A DNA stretch of 64,000 nt from Schizochytrium sp. TIO01. Its lineage: Eukaryota; Sar; Bigyra; Thraustochytrida; Thraustochytriidae. Shown piece after piece: positions 42,850-55,882 of this stretch; the stretch's first letter is position 1, and each line of letters opens with the position of its first letter. The DNA is taken from the NCBI GenBank assembly GCA_004764695.1, contig SMSO01000032.1, positions 7,646,668-7,710,667 of the forward strand. Direction: 5' to 3'. The notes below the pieces were generated by a model. That model made no database searches and was not told the DNA's origin. It was given only the letters and a program-made list of their open reading frames with translations. A program made the translations under genes and the position numbers.

Positions 42850-45062
42850 TCGAAACTGTGATTGATCCCTGCCATCCCAAGACCTGGCAAGAGAACGCGC
42901 GCAGAACGAGCATCCTTTCGCTCGATCTCAGCGTGGGCTGTTGGCTCCAGGTACTCTCCGCGGCCTTCGCTCTGAGGCTTCGAAGCAACAAATCGCCGAT
43001 CAATCGCTCAGTCGCCCAATCATTTAACCATTCGATCACTCATTCATTCACTCACTCACTCAATCAATCAATCACTCAATCAATCACTCAAAATCCATCA
43101 ATCCATCGATAAATCACTTTTGGAGTAATTCAATTTAACTAATCAATCAAATCCGCCTCTCTCTTCTAATGACACTACGACCTAGCACTCACTTACTACG
43201 GCCTAACTGGTGCTAGCTGGAGTGCATTCTGCGGGACCCGTGGCCGTTCTTTCGATCAGCTGTTCCCTTTCGCTGGGCTCTACAAGCATCGCAGAGGGGT
43301 GTTCTGCCCGCCAGCGAGCAGGTAGCGCGCGCTGGAATGCCGCGCCATGCTTCTGCGCTCGTATACGCAACTGCGTGCGAAGCTCTTGGAGCTCTTTTCG
43401 AAAATTAAACGTCGAGTACTATATACTCTAGTCTAGCTAGAGTAACACCACATCCTTCTCTTTCTGTTTAACGATTGAAGTCGCACGACAGCATTCAAGT
43501 TGTTTGAAAATTTTAATAAAAAACGAATTATTTTAAAGGCTCCTGAATAAAAAAACAAAATGAGAATAAGCCTGGCAATAATCAGAAAGCGGGAACAGAG
43601 AAAGGTAACAGTCTTTTAAAACTCACTCACCAATTAATTTCCCAAGTTTTGAACATGCGGTCTCATGGGAGAAGAGAACGAGAGCTCACGGCATCGATAT
43701 CTCACGGGCGCAGGTGTCTAAAAGGCCAAACTTGAGCCAGAGATTGCTCTCTTATTCGTCCGTTCTCCTTCTTTTTCTCTCCTTTGCTGATCTCGAAGCA
43801 CCTTTACGCGTAGGTACCTCAGGTAAATATATATATTACTTGAATTATTCCAAGCACTTTCATCTTCTATTTTGGAACTACAATGGTGAGCTTACCAACT
43901 ACTATCTACCTCCTACTGGTATTTCCTGCTTGGCAAATAGGCCTTTTTATTTAAAAAAAAAATTAAAAATGATTTGAATTTGAATTGATTCTTTGTTTCC
44001 TTCCCTTTCTTCCTTTCTTTCTAAAAGCAAAAAGTAAAGTGTTTTCCTCCTCTCACTCTGTTTACTTGCTGCTCTTGAAAAATTGAGTGAATCGACCGGT
44101 AGTGATAACACAAATATAGGTAGTCGATGGAGCTTCTTCTTTCTTCTATTCTTTCTTTTTCTTTTACTCTCTCTTTTATTCTGTCTCCAATTCTTGTCCT
44201 GTTCTTTCTTTTATTCTTTCTACCTGCCTGCTCTTTCTTTCTGCACACTGCCTCTCTTTCTCTGTCTGTCTCTTTCTCTGGGTCTCCAAACTCTCCAATC
44301 TGGCTGACCTTGTTTTTGTTTGAACTTTTGTGATTAATTTATTCACCTTGGTAGAGCAGCGTCTTCTTCATTTATTTTCAAGCAAGTAATGAACGAGTCG
44401 CTCAAAATGGATGGCATGAAAAGGGCGAAGAACGAAATGAAGACTACTCAATGTATCGATTCTCAAGCAAAGGAACCATGCATGCCACAATTCATATTCA
44501 CCAAAGAAAGTAAGAAAGAAAGAAAGAAAGAAAGAATAATTTAAAAAAGTCAGGCTTGATGAAAATTAGAGTGGCTGTTCGCTCTGTTCGAGTCTGCTCG
44601 GAGCGAGGAAGTGGAGGAAGACAAGGAATCGATCGTGCTCCTGACTTACTCAGTCCTGCTCACGCCCAGACTTATCTTGGCACCAGACTCGCACAAGAAA
44701 CCAGAATCCTCGACGACAAGAGCGGAGCCGCAGAAGTGAAGCAAGAGAGTAAGAAATCCGCGCAAATGGTTATCATCCATTCATTCATTCATGCATTCAT
44801 TCATGCACTAAAGTCCGCGCATTGCAGTTTTCATTGATTAACTTATTTATTATCCACTTAGTTATAATGTTTCTTAATTTAAACTCATTAAAGTTGGTGT
44901 AGCTACCTTTTAGCATTGTTGTTATTTTTAAAATCAATATATGTTCTATGTAGTCTCTTAGGTAGATAGATAGGCAGGTAGGCACTGATAGGGTGTTCGT
45001 GTTTGTTTCTTCTAGAATGCAAACTCTAGCTAGCTAGCTAGAGAAAACAAACAAGGCAATGA

Positions 45063-45093
<31 letters not shown>

Positions 45094-45502
45094 ACTTCTG
45101 TTTGGAAATCTGCAATCATGGAAAGGCTTGTGGTAAGGATTTACTAACTCCAGAAGAGCTGCCGCAGAGATTCCACGAACAAGCACTCCCGTGGGGAACA
45201 GTAGAATGAATACTTGAGGTACCTTGGCTTCGATCGATAGACGAATGACCCATACAAACAAACAAACGAAGACTCTCCGACTGATCAGATGACCCTTCCA
45301 CCACAGAAATGCTCCTCTCGAATCGGTGCGGAAGCCCAATAACAAACAACCTCTAGAGCGAGCGACTACGTACGTGGTGGTGGCGAGCAAAGGCTGGCGA
45401 TTTGCTCAATTGAATGATGCAGAGGAACAGAAGAACCACTTGAACGATAGAAACAACACGAGAGAGACAGCGAGACACGGGAACCCACGAGAAGCTGGGC
45501 TT

Positions 45503-45538
45503 ATCGATCGATCGATCGATTGATTGATTGATTGATTG
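45503..45538. repeat. Microsatellite (GATC)n/(GATT)n
   Basis: Switch from GATC to GATT tetramers within one array. Palindromic GATC units recur at 45547-45554. Confidence 0.93.
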
Positions 45539-45611
45539 CGATTTATCGATCGATTGCGAGGCAGGAGCCAGCCAGCCATCGGGCGGGCTTCTGGTGCAGG
45601 GAGGAACACCT

Positions 45612-45642
45612 TCACTCACTCACTCACTCACTCACTCACTCA
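45612..45642. repeat. Microsatellite (TCAC)n
   Basis: About eight tetramer copies of CTCA/TCAC. Confidence 0.93.
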
Positions 45643-47270
45643 GCAGTTACGCATCAGTCTTTGGAGTGGCACGTGTAAGCTCGCCACCCGAGTCAACACA
45701 TGGGTTTGGCAATCGATATAATCGCCAATTCCAGAGTGGGAAATAGCTAGGTACAGTCAGTCAGTTAGTGCGTTACCTAGATTAGAGATGGGTGAGAAAC
45801 AGAAGCGCAATATATCTACAGAAGTAGGCTTTGACTGGTGAGAGCTGCGCCAAAGTAGATGCACGCCGGCAGAATAAGCCTGAATCGCACATTCTGCACA
45901 TTCGCCCATCTGAAGCAATTACATCAAACTTCGTTTTCTCTGTTTGCAATTCAAGGTTGCACTGCTTCTCTCCCTCCCTTTTCTTTAAGGTCCTTTAACA
46001 AAAATAAATTTATATGAAAATTGAAACATTCAATTTTATAAAACGACAAAGAGGGAGGGAAAGAACGCGAGCGAAGTAGCAATAGTAACTGCAACAGTAG
46101 TATTTGTAGTATGTGTCTGTCTGATAAGCCTCGATAACTAACTGCACGCTCTTGCTCGTTTGACTCTCTCTCTCTCTCTCTCTCAAAATATGTATATATA
46201 CACATAAGGGCTCTGCCTTCTACTTTTCTGCCCGTATTTCTGTCTTTCGGTGTCTAACCATAGTGCTAATGCGAGGCCGCTTGAACTTCTTCGAGCTCGC
46301 AGGCAAATCATCCACATCTGCAGAGGGGTGGAGAGAGAGGTCTGAAGGTACCTCTAGAGTAGCTTAGCTGGCTATGGTAGTACCTCCTCAGAGGAGTCAC
46401 CATCATAGATGATCCATGATTTATCACCTAGCTTTCTTGGGGTGGGGTTCTTTCTTGGGGCTGCTCAGACCTGCTTTGAGACCTACTCTGCAGCATGAGT
46501 GCTCTTTGGCTACTATATTGTGACCGTTTATCGGCCTATTTAAACATTGGATTGAATATTAGATTGATTGATTGATTGATGGATTGATTGATCGGCCGAT
46601 CGGAATTCCTCATCTAAGAAGAGGTTTCTTTATATATGAATGATTACTTCTGTTTAAACTTCAAGCACTTGCTTTTTTTCTTTCTATTTTAAAAATTAAT
46701 ACTGCCTTATGTCCTGTACTATTTGTTTTACGGAACATAAAAACACATCATGGAGACACAAATCCTTGAAATAGATTAGTTTCAAACGTGATGATAAAAA
46801 GGTACGCAGGAAGTGAAGGAATGCTAAGTTCCTGTGTTTGCGACTTTCTGACTTTGAGTTCGCGCTAATAACTAGGGCTCCTGATAGTGAAAACGTTATG
46901 TCAGGGCTGCTCGGACCTCACCGTCGTCACTACCACGCGCACTATTTGAAACGATAGGACCATCGCGGTAGTCTGCTGAGGGAAGAAGATCGACCTCCTT
47001 CGAACGAGGCGGCTGTGCGTGCGATACCGTGCAGGGCTGTGCTGATATCGTACTATCCGCACCGGTACTGCCGCAGCTTCGCCATGCGCTGTGCTGCGAC
47101 GAGCGAGCGAGCTTTGCTTGCGAACCGCGCACAAGAACCACGAGAGCTCGCGCTCTGAGTGGGTTGGCGCAAGTTGCTGGCGCATCAACTGAAAGCAAGC
47201 CCCAATCGTCGCTCTGCTGGCACTATCCGCGCCGCAAAACACAGCGGTGGTTTTCGTCTCCTCCTCCTCC

Positions 47271-47307
47271 TTCTTCTTCTTCTTCTTCTTCTTCTTCTTC
47301 TTCTTCT
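47271..47307. repeat. Microsatellite (TTC)n
   Basis: About 12 trinucleotide copies, preceded by a short (CTC)n run. Same unit as the array at 16552. Confidence 0.95.
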
Positions 47308-47524
47308 CCTCGAAAGCGATGGCTGCTTGCTGCGAGCTCTCCAAGGCTAGCGCTTCCCTTCCTTTCGCTGTGTGTTCGCCGGTTCTTCTTGCTTGCTATC
47401 TATCTGCTTGCTTGCTTACTTGCTTGCTATCTATCTATCTATCTATCTATCGTTGCTTGGGAGCAGAGAGGGGGTCGTACCTACGCAGGCCTGCCTGAGC
47501 CTAGAAGGGTTGAAAGGAGAAGTT

Positions 47525-47611
47525 TGTTTCGTCGAAAGGAAGAAAGAGAGGAGGAAGAAAGAGAGGAAGAAAGAGAGGAAGAAAGAGAGAGAAAGAAAGA
47601 AAGAAAGAAAG
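47525..47611. repeat. Purine-rich repeat GAAAGAGAGGAA
   Basis: Degenerate purine-only array of GAAAGAGAGGAAGAAAGAGA type passing into (AAAG)n. All-purine strand; the opposite strand is all pyrimidine, a composition able to form triplex DNA. Confidence 0.85.
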
Positions 47612-48592
47612 CAGGAAGGTTTTACTGCTTGGCGAAAGAGGCGAGACACTTCTCAGGGAGAGCAGGCCTAGGGTAAGCCGTACCTGGGCGGTAGGTAGAC
47701 GATAGCAAGCTGAAGTGAGTGAGATCTCGCGGAGGATGAGAGAAAGACAGGTCCACCTCTACCCCCTTTCTCGGATAAGCACCCATGTAAAACGTGTAGC
47801 CTCGGACGGCGGAGGGGGGTATGATAATGGCTACCGCTGAGTCGCATGTTGTTTCTTTCAATTCAACACTCCTTTCTTTCTAATTTCGTTCAATTCATAT
47901 ATATGTTTTGTTTTGTTCTGTTTTTTAAATATAAATATATATTTTTTTAAGTTTAATTTAAATTCAAAATTGAATAACAATAAGAATAAAAATAGTCTGC
48001 TTAACCATCATAATTGGTTTTCTATAACAAATAGTGTTTTTGATTCATTTTCTACGGAGGCTACTGGAGAGACTAGATCGCCTCTGCCCATGCGGTCTCT
48101 CCTCCGCACTGCTCTACTTGGAGAAGGCGCCTATCTTCGATACATCTCTCCAGCTAGCTAGAGCCACCTTCTGTCTAAACGTAGACAGAGGAGCGTCATC
48201 ATACTCTGCGAACAAGAAAGAGGACAGTGGCGGAGACTAAGCGGGCACGGTCGATTACGAGCAAGAGGTAGTAAGTAGGTAGCTAGCGCTTTCCCTTTTA
48301 TCTATCTCTAGAGCTGCTTGCTATCTATCTGCTAAGCGGCGTGCTCTTCCTTCCTTTCTGCTTCTTTGGTCCTTGGAGTTGCTGCGGCGGCACTTGTGAG
48401 TCGTTTGGGTTGAAACAGGGACTCTGACTCGACTCGTCTCAGAGGGATCGCGAGGACTGCACAGAGGCGAAGCAGGCGAGGCTCTCTCTGCACAAGGTCA
48501 GGTGGGCAGCCCTCTGGGCGAGGAGTTAGGCGAAGAGCCATGCAATGGGTGCCATAAAGCACGAGAAGAAATGGATGGGGTGAGGGCTTTAA

Positions 48593-48649
48593 TCTTCTTT
48601 TCTTTTCTTTTCTTTTCTTTTCTTTTCTTTTCTTTTCTTTTCTTTTCTT
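48593..48649. repeat. Microsatellite (TTTTC)n
   Basis: About 11 perfect copies of the pentamer. Confidence 0.96.
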
Positions 48650-49308
48650 CTATCCTTCTTTCCTTTTTTCTTTCTTTTATCGCCCGTTTATTTGTTTATT
48701 ATTTGTTTGTTTATTTCTCTCGAACTGTAAGCGTGTAGAGACTCGCATTGAGCCGGGTTAATTAATAATTACAAACTACTAGGTCTACTAATTGTACTTT
48801 TTCTTTTAGAAATGATGTTGTTTACTGATATTTATATTTTGAGAAAATAATTTAAAAAATTAATGAAATGAAAAGAAATAAGTTCATATTGTTTTCTATT
48901 TCTATTCATAAATGATAAAGTATCTGAAGAAGGGTCCGAAGGAGGCAGACTCTTCGACATGTCTTATCTTCTACAATACTCTAGAGATAGATAGATAGAT
49001 AGATAGCTGCCATCATGTTGGAATGAGAAAAGATCCAATTGATTGAGGTCTTGCCAGTTGTTATAATAGTGGGGATACCAATAGTTTGCTTCATAGTTTG
49101 ATACCCGGCATTATATAGCTTCTTGAGAGGCAACGCCGTGCCTTAAACCTTATCGACTAAACTGTCTCATTGAAGCGCAGTGCTCAAACAGGGAATATAG
49201 CCATCATCTTTTAAACGACATCCATCATCGATCAATCAGAATAGCAATGTTTTTTTAGGTTTAGTCCCTATATAAAGTTGGTTGGTTGTTTTGGACATAT
49301 TACAAGAG

Positions 49309-49545
49309 TCAGTCCACGACGATGTGTTTCCCATCTGATTTAACCTGAGAAATGAAAGCTCCGCCATCGCCCAATTCGTCTGCGTTTACAGCAGCTGAGA
49401 ACCTTCCATAGGTACGACCAATCTGCTTTGCGAAGAAGGTCTTCTAAACCTGGTGTCCGTCCTTGCCTGACTTAAGTCTCCCTGGAATGGCTTGCGCTCT
49501 CAGGGGTGCGAGTGCGCTGTTGCTCGTGCCAGCTATTCGTGATCC
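49309..49545 (-). pseudogene. Possible coding fragment, family unknown
   Basis: A minus-strand frame of about 45 codons ends at the TGA 49309-49311 and continues upstream past a single TAG (49444-49446) for at least 30 more codons. The peptide (for example TYGRFSAAVNADELGDGGAF) has balanced composition and codons with mostly C, T or G at third positions, unlike the surrounding AT-rich DNA. It may be the 3' end of a broken gene or a terminal exon. No family recognised. Confidence 0.3.
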
Positions 49546-49770
49546 AGGTACCTCACCTCTGTGTCTTCTGCAGTGACTTTACAATTTGGAGCACCTGCTT
49601 TAGACTGTACCTGTGCTGTGTGTCAAAGCTCATGGGGACAGCAAGCAAACACAAGTGCGCTAGGCTGCCTCGGCGCAGGCCTTCATGGAGGCGTCGTCGC
49701 CTAGGAATTCGAAGGGGGTCGGCCCCATCCAATCGATCAGACGAGATCAACCAACACCAATTGATTTTAT

Positions 49771-49923
<153 letters not shown>

Positions 49924-52540
49924 GATTCCTGTGGGAGCTATGCTATTGAAAGTTACAGTGCGCAGATGCTGCTCCATGAAAAGCCACGCAAGATGGGACC
50001 TGATACCCGTGATTGATACAGAAGAAGAGTGCGATAGGCTGTGCTCTATCTATTATGGCGAAAGAAGAAAAACAAAGAGAAGACGCCACAGGAGTGTCCG
50101 GGTATTTTGTCGATAATAGTAAACACTGTGAGGGAGCATTTATCTTTGGAGTTTATAGTTTGATGTTGAGTTCAACCTTGAGTTCAACCCCGATATTTCA
50201 GGCTGCTTCCACCTCAAGTTCAACCTCAAGTTTAATTCCTTTACTGCCCCACCATTGCCACAGAGTTTTAAAACGAGAGATCAATTTGGCAGAACGGTCT
50301 CATTGGACAGAGATCACAAGTTTGATCCTTGAATCAAATCACACTTATCACAATTACAGTTGTCACAATACGACAACAAACTCCTGAGCTGCCGCCTTTG
50401 GTTGCGAGCTCCATGCTGAAGAAATGGGCAATCAATACATCAATCAATCAATCAATACATCAATCAATCAATACATCAATCAATTAATCAATACATCAAT
50501 CAATCAATACATTAATCAATCAATACATCAATCAATTAATCAATCCACCAGTGTGACTGTGATCGAAGAATTCACGAATACTTTCGCCGAATTGTGACTA
50601 GGTATGCATACCTTCGACCTATAGAAGATGGAAGCAGGCGGAGGCAGGAGAGAGGATGTATGACGGGCAAAAGGAAAGAGTCACCTCTCCTTCCTGGTGG
50701 AAAGTGCATGTCAGTCAGTCAGTCAGCCAGTTCCTCCACTAATGGTAGTCAAGATCTTTACCACTTCATTAACCATCTTCTATGCCTTATTATCCTTCTT
50801 CTGCTCATAGAATTATATAAGGTATAGGCCTATGTCATAGTTATTTTATTTATTACCAAAAAACATTTTTTTATAATGCTTATATATAAAAGGAAAAGAT
50901 CATCAAGGATGGGTGAGATCAGACCTACTGGTACCTACTTGCTTGCTATCCGTCTTCTACCTAAATGAGGGAGATGGATGATTTAAAATTTAGTTTAGGC
51001 TCGAAGAAAACAGAACTGTACCCCTGATTGGACACTAGGAACGAGATGAATGCAGTTTACAATCCATCATCATACCATTATCATCATTGCTAGCTAGGTA
51101 GGCAGGTACCTATGTCTGCACAGGATCCTCGATTTCCCTTTTTGGTTTCCTTCTAATTATTAGGGTCCAAGAGGAGCAGTATATATATACATAGCAAAGG
51201 TAGTAGGGAGAACAAGTGCACCGCTGCTGGGAAATAACTTTATTTATTACCAATGGTAGCTACTAACAACGCATAGGTGTTGCCTAATCGCGTTTCTCTG
51301 GTAGATAAGATATATGAAATGTAATTCTTCTTCATTATATTTAAACTTCATTTAATTTAACTTTAAAATTGTTTTTTCGTTGTAATCTTTTTTCGCTCCA
51401 TGATGATGCAAATCGTCAAGTTAAAGAAGTGAGAACTCAGGATGAAGAATAATACCTAGGCAAACAGGCAGTGGATCAGTGTCGGGGCGGGTCGACCTCA
51501 CATTGTTTACATTTCAGTATAGGTTCTGGCGTACCTCTAGAGGTAACCTACTATTGATTGTTTTGTCTGTCTGTCTGTCTTAAGTTTCTACCAAAGTAGC
51601 TAAAATTTTAACTTATTCCTTCTGACCAGTGAGAGTGGTTTGTCAAAGAAAGAGGTTTCTCTATACGTCAATATCATACCTAGCTAGGTAGGCAGGTAGA
51701 TACGTAGGTAGGTATTATGTAGTAACTAACTAAAACACATTGCGATCTTTTTAGCATTGTGGGAACAAGGGAAGAGGAAGAAACACACAAGGAAAACTAA
51801 ATCCGACACTGCTGCCTTCCAGGACTCCTTCAGCTAGCCGGTGCTGGCTTGGATTTCCTCCTTGCCTACCGAGGTATTGCAGTGTAATGTATTGATGATT
51901 TTGACTTCCTTCTAGCTCAAGTTTGGCTATGATGGGTCTTGCCATCGCTCCTTAGTACTACGTACATCCTTACAAGCAATCAGAAGCAACTAGTGCAATC
52001 AATATCTTCGAGGTAGCATCAACTCTGAATATAGTATTAGAGACTATGCGAAAGCCATATTCATTTGCTACTCTAAAGAGGTAATCACTTACCTTGGGAA
52101 GGAGAGACCCAGGTCAAAGCGTAGGGATAATTGACTGTGATTTTGCATCATCAATCTAGTAGATAGGTCTAGGAAATTGACACAGAGCATTGGCAGCCTA
52201 ACCTACAAGGAGCTCACACTCTTTCGGCAGGTAGCTAGTTGTTGTGATCGCTATATCATATAACTTGAAGATGCTGATGTCAGCTATGCGACAGGTGTGA
52301 AGGATGTGATGATGATCTTTTGTGAAACTGGCTCGAACGCAATAAGTATCTACCTACAAGTTTATCATTATTCTCTAAACTTTGATATTTTTCTGACACA
52401 TGGCTTACAGAAGCCAAGGAGTGGCAGTCAAGACCAAACAAAGGAGGCTGGTTGCCTAGTTATCTCTAGAGCTTCATTGAGAGTTTGAAGCAGAAATCAC
52501 AAGCCCTCCATAACTGGTACTAGGAAGGACTGTTTTGAGG

Positions 52541-53000
52541 TTAGTTCATTTTAGTACACTGCATTCCAGTTGAAAAAAGACGATAGCGAACGCAGACAGT
52601 TGTGGCCAGCTTTGGCCTGTATCTTAGAGCAGTACTATTTACAATTGTCCTTCGTAACTTGCGCGTAGTTTTCGTAATGGAAGTACCATTTCGATCTCGA
52701 TGAAAAGATGGGCAACATTTGACGTAAAGCAAATTCATATACTAAGAACATCGCTTAAACAGGGAAAACTTTCAAAAGTATCACTCCTGTAAATGTTAAA
52801 AGTTAAAAAGCTACTGACACGGCAGTCATCTTAGGGTCGGTATGTCCAGTATAAATCGTATGACACACTAAAACTCTAGTTCAAACCTTTGAGATATTGC
52901 CTTGTAGACTTGCTTATGGATTTAGACCCAGCATAAGCGATTAGGATCTCATGTAGAGGCTCAATAACTGGATGAAATGTCAGCCAGCTTTTTATCTAGT
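52541..53000 (-). pseudogene. Weak Ty3/gypsy-like polymerase/RNase H remnant
   Basis: Minus-strand segment with multiple stops and frame changes. At 52980-52880 one frame reads FHPVIEPLHEILIAYAGSKS, which resembles the PLHxxL block that follows the reverse-transcriptase thumb in gypsy elements. About 44 codons further on, in another frame, comes HTDPKM, where gypsy elements have L-x-H-P-D-P before the RNase H active site, and still further LPIFSSRSK with a following NYAQV, similar to the FxSR...NY block of RNase H. Spacing is right but the match relies on eye and on joining frames. No LTRs or integrase were seen. Confidence 0.25.
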
Positions 53001-53296
53001 TACTATGGACGAGTCTCACACAAACTTTTCTAATTTGGATATTCACCAACAAGGATCCTTACGGTACTTCACAGCAGGTCTTAATGTTGTTGGCTTTAAA
53101 AAGGATCAGCAAGGACAGATGCATCTAACGTCGAGTATTCATCCACTTACAAGTTATTTGAATTTGAGGCGACCAAGTACTTACGATCGTGAATCAACTA
53201 GACAATACTCACAAAGTAAGATGCTCTTGTTTATCTTATTTCTCAAATTCCAGCCAAAGTGAACTCTGAAGTCGACAAAATATTGACGAGATTCCT
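52972..53296 (+). other. Candidate short spliced reading frame, ambiguous strand
   Basis: A plus-strand frame open from 52972 (ATG; a second ATG at 53005 follows a TTTTTATCTAG acceptor-like site) meets a GTAAGATG...AAATTCCAG stretch at about 53216-53253 whose removal continues the frame to a TAA near 53296. The minus strand of the same segment also has splice-like sites and open frames and overlaps a weak transposon-like signal, so the call is unsafe. Confidence 0.15.
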
Positions 53297-55882
53297 GAAA
53301 TAAAATGCGAGAATCTAGAATCTGCATCGAGGTTTTAATTACTTGTCCTGCATCTACAGTCGCGTCGACCTCTACCTGGAAAGAAACCATTATGCTATTA
53401 GCATTTTATAAACTGCAATTAAATAAGTGATCATCAAAAAAATATCGAGAGTTCACAAGAGGCCAAGCAAGCTAAACGTTGTCTGTCACAGGATCCAATT
53501 TCGATGCTAGCATTGTTGTCATCCCATTTCTGAAATCTTGGCAAAACTATCTTTTGAAATCGAATGAGCCACATTTGTCCGTCCAATCCGTCTCTAGCGC
53601 GCATAGACAGACCAAGGAAAGCAAGAGTTAAGTGAGGTTTGCTTTTTCTTATTTTGCAATATACCATGCAAACTTCACGTACGGAAAACTCTTTCAAATG
53701 TGACCAAGTGGAGCATGAGATATTCATTTATTCAAACGCTTTCATTCTGCCGAACGAATGTCTCCTTTGATTTCAATGAAGAAAGTTGTTGTCTTCAAAA
53801 ATGCGCTTTCAAAGAAATCGGAAAAAAGTCTCCTAACTTTTCTCCCTTTAAGCATCTACAAAACTTGGTTGTAGCCAATTGTAAAACGATCCCATACTAT
53901 TTAATCTTTAATTAGCTTGTTCAGGTTATAGAGAGGCGCAAAATCAGACGTGTATCCGGAAGACGAGACACCTTTAATCAAGAAGCGGGTCATACCCTGT
54001 ATATGCAGAAGAAGACCCTTCATCTTCTCCCCTCTCTCCCGGAGCTATGAAGTTCAAGGACTGAAATTTACTACAAGTGCGTTCTTCGAATCGACTTAAA
54101 GTCTCCCGACTTTTGTTTTGGTTTCTCGGAAGCAAGCACAGGTATTCTTTTTCCGTCGAAGCCAAATACTAGTCTCCCTACAAGGTTGATGATAGCGCAA
54201 CTTGCTGTTTGATCTCATTCATGAAAGTAAAATGAAAATCGCGAAGAAGCAGTTCTGGGAGAACGAAAGCTACGGCATGGGAGTTCGCAGGCTGCTCGTC
54301 GATATATTTCTTGAATGATATTACGAGAGTGGTTGTGGATTCCCTTTTCATCGCATCCTTCTTGGTGTAGATATCGGAAGTTAACAAGACAAGGGGGCGG
54401 GGGCTTTCGAGGACATATAAAGCATCATCATCATCATCTAACTACTCCTCATACAGAATCAACACTTCAACTTTGGAATCTTGAGGTACCGAATAGTAAA
54501 CACATCGCTCTCAGCGAAATACATCAATTTTTCCAAAATGAAGATATTACAAATGTTGCAGGTATCCCTTTTCAGTCACTTTTTTCCTCCAACCGAAGCA
54601 TTTTATTTAGCATCAGGCGCCCTAACAAGTCCTTCGAAGATGAAGGTAGCACTTCCAGAATCTCAGAGGGCCAAGGGTTGTCTAGTGCGTAAACCCGAAC
54701 TCCTTTCGGTTTTTGCAGCATTTGGACGGTTCAAAGAGAAGCCTTTTATTTTGCTCATGGCGGCTTTCCGTATAATCTTCTTCGTCCTTCTCATCGCACA
54801 TCGAAACTTTGAGGGTTCTTGCAATAGATCAGAGATGGGAGATTAACTAGATTTTGAACAGAAGTAGGCTAGTGAGATGTCATATCTCTGGCAAACTAAT
54901 GAACAGTTTGACACACCACTTTTGCAAGATGTTTCTGGTCGACTATTGATTGAAAGCTAGATGTTTTGGGAAAGCTTTATTAAGACTTGATAGATACAGG
55001 CTTTTAAAAATGTGTGAACTTCTGTTCTCCGAATTTCATTCCACGGCAAACTGATTCATGATGTAATCAGGAGACATAGAGTTACTTGAATCTGTGCAAG
55101 TCATAATTGACGAGATTGAGTTAACTCATGTCTGAAATCATCAATTCAGATTTCGCAATACTTGATTCTAGCGAGCGTGGATATATCCTTTTGGTTCATA
55201 CCTCAGCAGTACGCAAGTATGGTTGTCTAGTTCTGTTCTTCTATGGAAGTCCCAAATTCTTGGCGTCTTACAATTGAACGCGGAGATGTTAATTTCACTA
55301 GTTTCTTCGATTGGCGATCTCAGCAAACCCTTGATATGCTTTTACGACTAGTGTTTAAACAGTATCATTATAAGAGAGTTCCAAACTGGTGATTGCTAGA
55401 GCAAGTTAAATGGACTTGACATAGAAGCACTTTTAAAATTTGCCAAAGCAAAAACGATTTTTTTAATCTACCATGGTGTGATATTAGCTAAACATGAACA
55501 AGTCAAATGAGCGCGCAGCAGGGAAAGAGAACTAGATGAGTACCATGTCTTCACTAGTGTCTGGGTCGAAATTCCATTGTTGGAGCTTTGATACACTGTC
55601 TAGTGTCTATACAAGATTATGGGGATTTTAAATAGCCTACGTCCCTCCATAAAAAACTGTTTCCAAGAGAGTTATACATTTGGCGTTGAAGAGGCGTTAA
55701 AACCCATACTGGACTTTGAAACTAAGTGCTTGGGTTATTGTATAAAATACGTGACATTGATAAGAATTTAATCAGAATGTTGACACCAGCACTTTTGAGA
55801 TTTAGTGTTCAAGTTATCTTCATCTGTAAGGCTAATCGCTAATTGAGCAACTTTCAAATATATTCTATTTTACATCACATGG

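Noticed and set aside
42501-43112. 203-codon plus-strand frame
   Set aside because: Runs through pyrimidine-rich TTTC/TTTGC repeats; composition is Leu/Phe/Cys/Ser only.
53970-54600. Minus-strand open stretch of about 88 codons with neighbouring frames
   Set aside because: Length is within chance expectation for the region and no domain could be recognised; kept only as part of the gene desert description.
54877-55771. Series of roughly 50-codon ATG-started frames on the plus strand (54877, 55128, 55243, 55619)
   Set aside because: They look protein-like by eye, but frames of this length are expected by chance at this AT content and they share no recognisable family.
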